From Dimargaris cristalligena (lineage: Eukaryota > Kickxellomycota > Dimargaritomycetes > Dimargaritales > Dimargaritaceae): DNA of 12,711 nucleotides. Below are positions 1 through 5,886 of the stretch, one piece after another (positions within the stretch are counted from its first letter, which is position 1; every line of letters begins with the position of its first letter). The translations under genes and the position numbers were made by a program. The notes beneath the pieces were generated by a model. The model had not been told where the DNA came from. It saw nothing but the letters and a program-made list of their open reading frames with translations, and searched no databases. The stretch covers positions 1 to 12,711 of the forward strand of contig JANBQC010000720.1 of the NCBI GenBank assembly GCA_027576995.1. The letters are read 5' to 3'.

Positions 1-73
1 GGGCATACTTCCGATAAGTGCGAAAAATAGATAAAAAATAAAAGTAGGTAAAAAATGTGGTAAGTTCACCACA
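1..73 (+). repeat. Left terminal inverted repeat
   Basis: It pairs with 1999-2071. Mismatches fall at positions 5, 13, 22, 29 and 33; the inner 40 bases are identical. The inner end, 56-73, is itself a near-palindrome: TGTGGT and ACCACA flank the six bases AAGTTC. The middle part is A-rich. Confidence 0.9.
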
Positions 74-95
74 TCCAGCTGGTAAGATGATATAT

Positions 96-683
96 GATGT
101 CCGGCCCATTAGGACTGGGGGTACAATATGGTGCTATATGGCCTACTATGACGGCAATCATTAGTGGATGGATTAGGCCGGATTAGGAGGGGTGACATTG
201 AAACTGGTTATTTGGTGACTAGGGTGGGAGGGGGAGAAGTGAATTTGGGGTGACCATTCCCCATTTATTACTACTATTCATTGTTGAGGCATTTATAGAT
301 GTAAATCACCCTAGTTCAATCAGCCTAACCATTGGGCTCTGATCTACAGCAACTCTAACCCACCTGGAGATAGACGATAATTTGATACTAACTATAAATT
401 TGGCTTTATATTAACAAAAGAAGCCATCATAGTTTAGGGCCTTTCTCACCCCTGCTCTACTACCACTCATCATCCCCTATTTCCCTAATTCTCGCTTTTG
501 GGGGGCACCTGGCATATGTCTCATCAACTACTACATCCCTACAGGGCCCTCTCAGAATCCCCATTACCTTTTGTTAGCCTTCCTAATCTGACTTAATCTG
601 GACTTAACAATTATCCATCCTTATTAGGCCTTATAGTGCCATATTAACCCTCCCATAGTCACCCCTGGTCCTATGGGGTCATC
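96..683. repeat. Diverged internal inverted repeat (arms 96-200 and 578-683)
   Basis: The reverse complement of 578-683 resembles 96-200. Shared landmarks in the same order are GATG, CCAT-AGGAC, GGGGT, ATATGG, CTATA-GGCCTA, GGATGGAT and GATTAGGA-GG. The match needs at least one gap of about ten bases and is much weaker than that of the terminal repeats. It suggests an older fold-back or duplicated subterminal segment inside the element. The loop between the arms (about 200-577) has no coding frame. Confidence 0.55.
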
Positions 684-940
684 CTTTATTTATAACCCCA
701 CTCATTTGACCCCAATGCTTTGCACCCCAAATACTCAACTCACTGATCCAAGACTCTTCCAGTTCCCATGAGAGTCTTCCCAAGGCAAAGCCATCCAGTT
801 GGATTCCTTACCTATCCACACCTTAGTCTCAGTAGTATTTTCCTAGGGACCTTCCTCTGGAGCTGTCCCCACATATATATAACCAAGCCCCCACTGGGAT
901 TGGTTCAATTCCTTAGCTTATCCATACCCCCCAGTTTACC
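684..940. other. Interior of the transposon-like element, no gene
   Basis: This is AT-rich sequence with no CpG and no open frame worth calling. GGTTCAATTCC at 902-912 resembles a tRNA internal promoter box, but the flanking bases do not form a T-arm, so no tRNA is called. Confidence 0.6.
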
Positions 941-1231
941 CTAATAAACTCTATATATGCTCACTATTGTGCCAGTGTTTTGAGGTACCTCCATTCTGGG
1001 ATTAAGGCTGGGGTTGAACTCCCCACTCCCCCCTGGGCTGGAAGGTTCACCAGATGTTAGTTTCAAGGGGTCAGTGCCTGGGTGGAACATAGAGAACTTG
1101 GGAAATGGTCCTTCAGCTAGTCAGATTTGCTCAGAGCTGTTATCAGAGGTTGAACTGGGGTATGGTGGAAAATGTTCCATGTGAATCAATCCTAGACTCC
1201 CATTGTTAGAGTTAGGTACTGGAGGAGCCAT
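941..1231 (-). pseudogene. Remnant of a short proline/serine-rich, possibly retroelement-encoded protein, copy 1
   Basis: Reading the minus strand from an ATG in good context (ACCATGG, 1231-1229) gives a frame beginning MAPPVPNSNNGSLG. It ends at TAG 941-943, interrupted by a TGA at codon 37 (1123-1121). The same frame occurs at 2592-2873 on the plus strand. Over 1033-1255 the two copies are about 74% identical without a gap, and the block FPKFSMFH is intact in both. Codon 37 is CAA (Gln) in the other copy. The family is not recognised. A gag-like leader protein is one possibility because the other copy follows a TATA/polyadenylation-signal leader. The frame is broken and sits inside the inverted-repeat element, so it is almost certainly not functional. 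Confidence 0.65.
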
Positions 1232-1255
1232 GGTGGCTATGTACTAATGAACTGG

Positions 1256-1998
1256 TTGTAAAAAAAAATAGAGTAAATAAAAGGTATAAGAAAAACATAA
1301 AATCAACTTCTGGTTGAAGTCTTTGGCTGATACTGGGTGAAGTTAATATATATATAATGAAAACATGAACTAAACATGTATTATGACATTTGGACCATGT
1401 CCTTGAATGGACTAACAACCATAAAACCACAAAGGGGAAAACTGGTTGGGTCTTTAAGTTTAAAAGATATGTGAAAAAGGGGAAAAGAGATATGGAAGAA
1501 TGGAAATTAGAAGATAAGAATACCACAGATCCTCTGAGGCATTCATGGAAAATAAGATATAAATAAGGGAGAACTTTGATGTTGCTCTCTTATGCCAATG
1601 TGAAGGCTTAGTCCTGCTGACTTATCCAGAATCATGCAGTTAATAAAGATAGAAATGAGTAGCAGGTCAGTCAAAAAATGGAAGTGGCCAGGGCAAAACA
1701 ATGATCATCAAAACAGGATCTTCCATTTACCCACTTAAGATGTGTAGTGGTGGGTTTTGGCATGTGTAGGCATCATATGGTGAGGGAAAACACCTAGTTT
1801 GTCCCATGGAAGGGGAATACTATCTTTGCCTATGGTAGTATACTCACCCCCCTTGTACTAACTAGTAAGTGTGCCTGCTGCATATCCCTGACATTTACCT
1901 GCATTATCCTTTATTGGTTAGTACCATGTCCCTATCCTAATGCTAGAGACCACTTGGCCAAGCCTAAGCCTTACCTACCATTAGAAGCCTATCCTCGG
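1256..1998. other. Interior of the transposon-like element, no gene
   Basis: AT-rich sequence with no CpG until 1996. It holds a short TA run near 1347-1358 and a TATAAATA at 1558-1565. I see no frame starting with ATG that looks like a protein and no similarity to a known transposase motif. Confidence 0.6.
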
Positions 1999-2071
1999 TG
2001 TGGTGAACTTACCACATTTTTTACCTACTTTTATTTTTAATCCATTTTTTGCACTTATTGGAAGTACGCCC
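1999..2071 (-). repeat. Right terminal inverted repeat
   Basis: It is the reverse complement of 1-73 with five mismatches and no gap. The inner near-palindrome is at 1999-2016 (TGTGGT, GAACTT, ACCACA). Three further bases to 2074 complete a CAGGGG end when read inward. The eight bases beyond, 2075-2082, would be the place to look for a hAT-size target duplication. Confidence 0.9.
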
Positions 2072-2150
2072 CTGATGAGTGAATGAGCCCCTGCCCCTGA
2101 CTGGATGATACCCCTGCATTCACACTGCCCCTGGCCTGACTGCACCCCTG
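2069..2150. repeat. Cluster of six CCCCTG motifs beside the element end
   Basis: CCCCTG occurs at 2069-2074, 2088-2093, 2094-2099, 2111-2116, 2128-2133 and 2145-2150. The first copy is the CAGGGG terminus of the element read outward. Spacing is irregular, so this is not a simple tandem array. It may be a run of element ends from nested insertions, or transposase-binding motifs if the true element extends further right. Confidence 0.7.
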
Positions 2151-2591
2151 TTCAAAGAATAGCTAACAATAGCTTTCTCCCTTTCTTTTTTTCCCTTCTA
2201 TTGTTTCACATTGAATTTATTGGTTACCTGAGTATTACCTATCCTTTGTGATGACTAATATGATTATCTGGGAACTCCCTTCCCTTTCCCTTTACTTAGT
2301 CATCTAATCTTCTGGGACCTTCTCTCCCTTTCTCTATTATCCATATATCTTTTCATTTAGGCTTCCTCTTTTGAGTATAAATACTCCCCCTTGCTACCAC
2401 CTCTTGGAACAGTAAGTTTATAATCACCTTTCTCTTTTATTACCTATTTTTTTGAATAAAGTTCAGTTTTCAAGGATTTGAGTTCAGTTCTTTACACTTG
2501 GGACTCTTGATGGACTAAGAGTGGTTAACCTGGGTAACAATCTTTATTAGTTTTATTATTTCCTTACCCAGTTTATCAGTGTATAGTCACT
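2151..2591 (+). promoter_or_regulatory. Possible 5' leader of a retroelement, with TATA box and polyadenylation signal
   Basis: A TATAAATA at 2376-2383 is followed 79 bases later by AATAAA at 2455-2460. A further 132 bases lead to the frame at 2592. TATA followed by AATAAA and then an internal coding region is the order in a long terminal repeat and its leader. No second repeat copy is in the window, and I could not fix the repeat ends or a primer-binding site. An ordinary promoter, or chance in AT-rich DNA, is the alternative. Confidence 0.35.
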
Positions 2592-2873
2592 GTGGCTCAC
2601 CCAGCACCTAACTCCAATGATGGGAGTTTAGGATCCATCACCTTGGATTTATTTCCACTATACCCCAGTTCCAGCCCCAATAACAGTTCTGACCAAATCC
2701 AACTAACCAAGGGGCTGTTTCCTAAATTCTCAATGTTCCACATAGGCACCAGCCCCTTGAATCTGATGTCCAGTGATCCTACCAGCCCAGGAGGAAGCAA
2801 GGAATCCAACCCCAGCCCTAACCCTGAAATGGAGGTATCTCAAGCCACTAGCACAATACTGGGCACCTCCTAG
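2592..2873 (+). pseudogene. Remnant of the same short proline/serine-rich protein, copy 2
   Basis: The frame runs 93 codons to TAG at 2871-2873 without an internal stop. Its first codon is GTG, while copy 1 has ATG at the homologous place, so the start codon appears to have been lost. The product begins MAHPAPNSNDGSLG if that codon is read as Met. It is rich in Pro, Ser and Asn, has SPGGS near residues 65-69, and has no Cys or membrane segment. It lies in the opposite orientation to copy 1, about 1.3 kb away, outside the terminal repeats. The lack of gaps relative to copy 1 indicates past coding. The family is not recognised. It could be the N-terminus of a gag-like protein. Confidence 0.55.
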
Positions 2874-3254
2874 GGGAACATACTATGGTATACTCATCTC
2901 TAGTCTGAGCAACACCAAATACAAGGGGTGTGGCCATGATGGTATAGATTGTTCTACACCACAATGTTAACTATTACTGGTAAAATCAAAACTGTGCTGA
3001 CATATTTCTCTAAATTCTACTTCAAAACCACATATAATTTTATTGAACCCTCCCTCTTTATTGAACTATATATATGGGAATTCATATGAGCCACAGCATA
3101 ATAGACATGCACCTTCCAGGACCATTTATATTCAGAAAAAATCATAAGGTTAGTATAACCTAATGATGCCAAGATGATAGCAAGGTTGGGATATGTTTAG
3201 GGGCTTGCCTTTGTCAGATAATATGCCGCTGGTCTAGTATGCCTTTCCCCACTA
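2874..3254. other. Gene-free stretch between the repeat remnant and the F-box gene
   Basis: AT-rich DNA with no CpG before 3227. It contains a short inverted repeat AGGTTA-GTAT-AACCT around 3148-3162. The last part should hold the 3' untranslated region of the minus-strand F-box gene. No gene is seen. Confidence 0.55.
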
Positions 3255-4856
3255 TCAGAAAGCGACGTGGCTATGGTCCAAAGTGATATGAAGGTGTGGG
3301 GCTCGTCTTCGGGCCAGGTCAACCAAGGCCAGCCAAAGTTTGTCCCCGGTATTTATTGACATATGCCGGTGGTGGTCATATTGGTACAGGGCTGGGCTGG
3401 ACCGGTGGGCAGGACAGCTTTGCCGTAGGACACGAAGGGTCCGAAGAGCGGGGAACAGCTGGATAAACTCCATTAAAGGGTTTAGATCGGGAGGGAATTC
3501 ACTATCGTCGGGCATCATATCAATTTGAAGGTCATGGAGGAGCATCCATGGGGGGGAGGACGACTGGGTCGATGTGGCTTTGGGGACCTGGAGACCTGGC
3601 CCGAGGAATGCCAATAAATCCGCACTTAGGACTTGATAAGCCAGGGACTCGTTCGGGAATTGTGAGTCGGTTAGATAGTCCTTCGATGTAAGGGGGGAGG
3701 GTCGGTCGTGCGAGTTGGGTGGCAGGCCATACGGACGGGTTGAGCGCGGGGTGGATGGTGCAGGCATAACCAGTGTCGTAAATGACACAGAGAGCGACTG
3801 TAGCTTAGCGGCATGTTGGGCTAGGGTGGTCCAAAGTCCGGGGTCGCCCGTGACTAATTTACCACCCGATAAATCGAGTCGCTTCCACCGGCCACCGTCC
3901 CGAATGGGAGATGTCGCTAGGGCAGTAATCCAGCCCCGGGTGGTAATGGCAGGGCAGTCGGCAATGGTGAGAGCGTTTAATTGGGTGCAGTATTGGGTGA
4001 TGTAGGCCAGCGTTTGGTCCGTGACGGTTTGCTTGGGGAAACTCACTAAATTTAGGGTACGTAGGCGAGACCGGGTCATTTTGCAGACGGCCAGGATACC
4101 GTTGTCTGTTACTTTGGAACCCATATGCCCAATGGTCAAGTGGGCGAGATTAGGGCAGTGGTCGGCAATGAGAGCGAGGGAGCGGTCGGTCACGCCGGGG
4201 CGGGTTCCGGTAAGGTCGAGGGTGTGGAGATTGGGAAACAGAGTGGGTATGAGATTAATGGACCTCTCGGTTAAATCATCATTATCGGTTATGGCCAGGG
4301 TAGTGATATTCCCGAACGAATGGACAGCTGGCAGGGAAGGAGAGCGGAACATTAGGATCGTTTCATTGTGAAGTAGACGGCACTGGTGGAGCAGCAGGGA
4401 CTTCAGCCGGGGCAACTGGGTCAGGACCACGAATAACCAGGCCGAGTTGGGGTCGCTCTTGTAGGTAGGGGCGGCGAGCGACGGCGGCATAAAGGACTCG
4501 TGGGAGGAACAGAGCGGGAAATCGAGGCCCGACAAGTCCAGTACCCGGCTGTGGCCGCGAGCGGTTTCCAGTGGGTAGGATGGTAGCCGGGCCAGATAAT
4601 GTCGCCAATCATCGAAGCGGGACTTCCAATAGGTGCCAAAGAGAAGATGGCGGTGAATACGGGGCTGAGCAAGGTTCCGCCAAGACCGGCTAACTTGGCA
4701 GCAGCGTAGGAGGTCAGGGCGGGGAAGCTGGTCGAGAACAAGGCCCAGGAGACGGGGGCTATTGAAGATGCCGTCATATTGCGGGGTTGTAGGAGCCGGT
4801 GTGTTCGGGCTGGAGCTGCCGGGTTGGCAGTGGTCCTGGACCCCTTGGCAAGCCAT
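3255..4856 (-). CDS. F-box and leucine-rich-repeat protein (putative SCF ubiquitin-ligase substrate receptor)
   Basis: One uninterrupted frame of 533 residues. After a Pro/Ser/Thr-rich start, residues 33-72 read as an F-box: hydrophobic LLGLVLDQLPRPDLLRCCQV, then SRSWRNLA. From about 148 to 360 there are leucine-rich repeats of the cysteine-containing type, with units near 182-207, 208-234, 235-262, 265-290 and 292-318. They show the recurrent signature LxxLxLxxxxxVTDxxLxxIxxxCxxL. A Pro/Ser-rich stretch follows (364-425), then a final Leu-rich region. In known families the F-box binds Skp1 in an SCF complex and the repeats select the protein to be ubiquitinated; substrate and pathway here are unknown. 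The ATG has an ACCATGG context, and no earlier in-frame ATG is needed. There is no sign of an intron. It is divergent from the BAR-SH3 gene. Confidence 0.88.
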   Translation of the reverse strand: MACQGVQDHCQPGSSSPNTPAPTTPQYDGIFNSPRLLGLVLDQLPRPDLLRCCQVSRSWRNLAQPRIHRHLLFGTYWKSRFDDWRHYLARLPSYPLETARGHSRVLDLSGLDFPLCSSHESFMPPSLAAPTYKSDPNSAWLFVVLTQLPRLKSLLLHQCRLLHNETILMFRSPSLPAVHSFGNITTLAITDNDDLTERSINLIPTLFPNLHTLDLTGTRPGVTDRSLALIADHCPNLAHLTIGHMGSKVTDNGILAVCKMTRSRLRTLNLVSFPKQTVTDQTLAYITQYCTQLNALTIADCPAITTRGWITALATSPIRDGGRWKRLDLSGGKLVTGDPGLWTTLAQHAAKLQSLSVSFTTLVMPAPSTPRSTRPYGLPPNSHDRPSPLTSKDYLTDSQFPNESLAYQVLSADLLAFLGPGLQVPKATSTQSSSPPWMLLHDLQIDMMPDDSEFPPDLNPLMEFIQLFPALRTLRVLRQSCPAHRSSPALYQYDHHRHMSINTGDKLWLALVDLARRRAPHLHITLDHSHVAF

Positions 4857-5000
4857 GGTAGGTGCTGTGAATAGAAAAGCCCAAGGGAAGGTGGTAGAAT
4901 GGCCGTTAAAAAAAGGGGAATGCGAGGACGAGCAGCAGGCAATTGGAATGCCGAGACTTTTCCAGCGAGTCGAAGGTAAGAAGGGGGGATATATAGTATA
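4857..5000 (-). promoter_or_regulatory. Likely core promoter and 5' leader of the F-box gene
   Basis: Read on the minus strand, TATATA (4995-4990) lies about 135 bases upstream of the start codon, within TATACTATATATCC. This is a plausible TATA box with a leader of roughly 100 bases. The transcription start is not determinable from sequence. Confidence 0.45.
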
Positions 5001-5780
5001 GTCTACCTAGAGTAAGTATTGTTCACTGTTGCTGGTTTTGAGTGTCTGGGTTCTTTTCAGCCTGGGACGGTCGATTCACCCAAGTCCCACAGCCCAGCTA
5101 AATAGAACACTCCACCAACAATGAATGTCTTTGTCCCCTATTATTGCCCTATCCTGGTGACTTGATGGAAGTTGCTTATTATAACTCTTATTCTTGGCAC
5201 GGCACCATTATGGTTGTGCTTGGCGGAAACTGTTTTGAATTGGAATAAATGGGGATGGTTTGTTATGTATGGATTACTCTATAGGGAGAGGCACTATAGT
5301 AGCTTATAACTAAAAGAGCACCGCCATAGTGTATAGAAAATATTATTTATTGTATTACCTGAGGGCAGGAGGAGGCGGCTATTAATTTTCGTCCAGGCTT
5401 CAGGCCCAGTTTTGCAGTGTGCCATACAATCTGGATGGCCGATGCGATAGGTGGGTGGTACGACTACGCCAAGAAAGGCTGCATGACCCAAACAGCCCTC
5501 TCGTCCGAATATTCGGCCCAGCCCCTGTGACAGCCGCCACCCCATAAGCCCTGGCACCCATAAATTCCATACGTCATTCATTCCAAGCAGGGAGAGAGAA
5601 GCCCTTCTTGTATTGCCTGCCTCAGCCTCCTCCGAGTGAACCGAGGAACACTTACTATACTGTGGGGAGGCGTTCCCAAAGGATACTCCCCCAGCTTGTA
5701 TAACTCACTTGTCCCTTTACCAACCCCACATTGCCTCTTTACCTTTTTTCTGATTGTCCTTTGCTTGTTTTGCCGTTCCC
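5001..5780. other. Shared upstream region of the divergent F-box and BAR-SH3 genes
   Basis: About 780 bases with no gene I can assign. The part at about 5390-5640 is richer in CpG. On the minus strand it carries a 95-codon ATG frame (5581-5294) with several Trp and Cys and no recognisable domain; its last third reads like random sequence, so it is not called. A pyrimidine-rich tract at about 5705-5780 precedes the BAR-SH3 start and fits a fungal promoter or leader. Confidence 0.5.
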
Positions 5781-5833
5781 CTACTACCACCACCACCACC
5801 ACCACCACTACTACTACTACTACTGCTACCACA
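5781..5833 (+). repeat. ACC/ACT trinucleotide microsatellite in the BAR-SH3 leader
   Basis: Two CTA units, about eight ACC units and then about six ACT units form a pure CT/A-rich tract ending 53 bases before the BAR-SH3 ATG. It likely lies in the 5' untranslated region or core promoter. It creates spurious poly-Thr, poly-Pro and poly-Val frames, none of which is a gene. Confidence 0.85.
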
Positions 5834-5886
5834 GGCCTATACCCTCTCTAGTCCCCTTCATACTCCTCTAACCCCAAACTCCCACC

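Larger units (their letters stand above)
1..2074. mobile_element. Non-autonomous DNA transposon-like element with long terminal inverted repeats
   Basis: Bases 1-73 and the reverse complement of 1999-2071 match at 68 of 73 positions without gaps, so the two ends are terminal inverted repeats about 2 kb apart. On the right the sequence continues three bases past the match, so that end reads CAGGGGCGTAC inward. The matching left end would need CAG immediately before base 1, outside the window. CAGGG-type termini are known for hAT and for Kyakuja-Dileera-Zisupton elements, and the superfamily choice is inference. The interior has no frame that could encode a transposase, so the copy is non-autonomous. 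A target-site duplication cannot be checked because the left flank is absent. A remnant of another short gene (941-1231) and a second inverted repeat (96-200 with 578-683) lie inside. Confidence 0.8.

Noticed and set aside
902..912. GGTTCAATTCC, an exact match to a tRNA B-box consensus
   Set aside because: The five bases on each side do not pair as a T-stem, and no A-box, anticodon arm or acceptor stem can be built upstream.
1212..1526. 104-codon minus-strand frame inside the transposon-like element
   Set aside because: It starts with GTG, overlaps the better-supported remnant in another frame, and has Phe/Ser/Leu-rich composition expected of AT-rich DNA.
2069..2150. Telomere-like or minisatellite reading of the CCCCTG motifs
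   Set aside because: Spacing between motifs varies, only one adjacent pair is truly tandem, and the unit is not a standard fungal telomere repeat.
2773..2970. 65-codon plus-strand frame overlapping the end of copy 2
   Set aside because: It is in a different frame from the conserved one and has no counterpart in copy 1. A frameshifted continuation of the element's protein is possible but unsupported.
3340..4371. Several plus-strand frames of 60-116 codons antisense to the F-box gene
   Set aside because: They are complements of a GC-rich coding region with no domains of their own.
4421..4942. 173-codon minus-strand frame overlapping the start of the F-box gene
   Set aside because: It begins with TTG, not ATG, and overlaps the F-box coding sequence in another frame; composition is that of a shadow.
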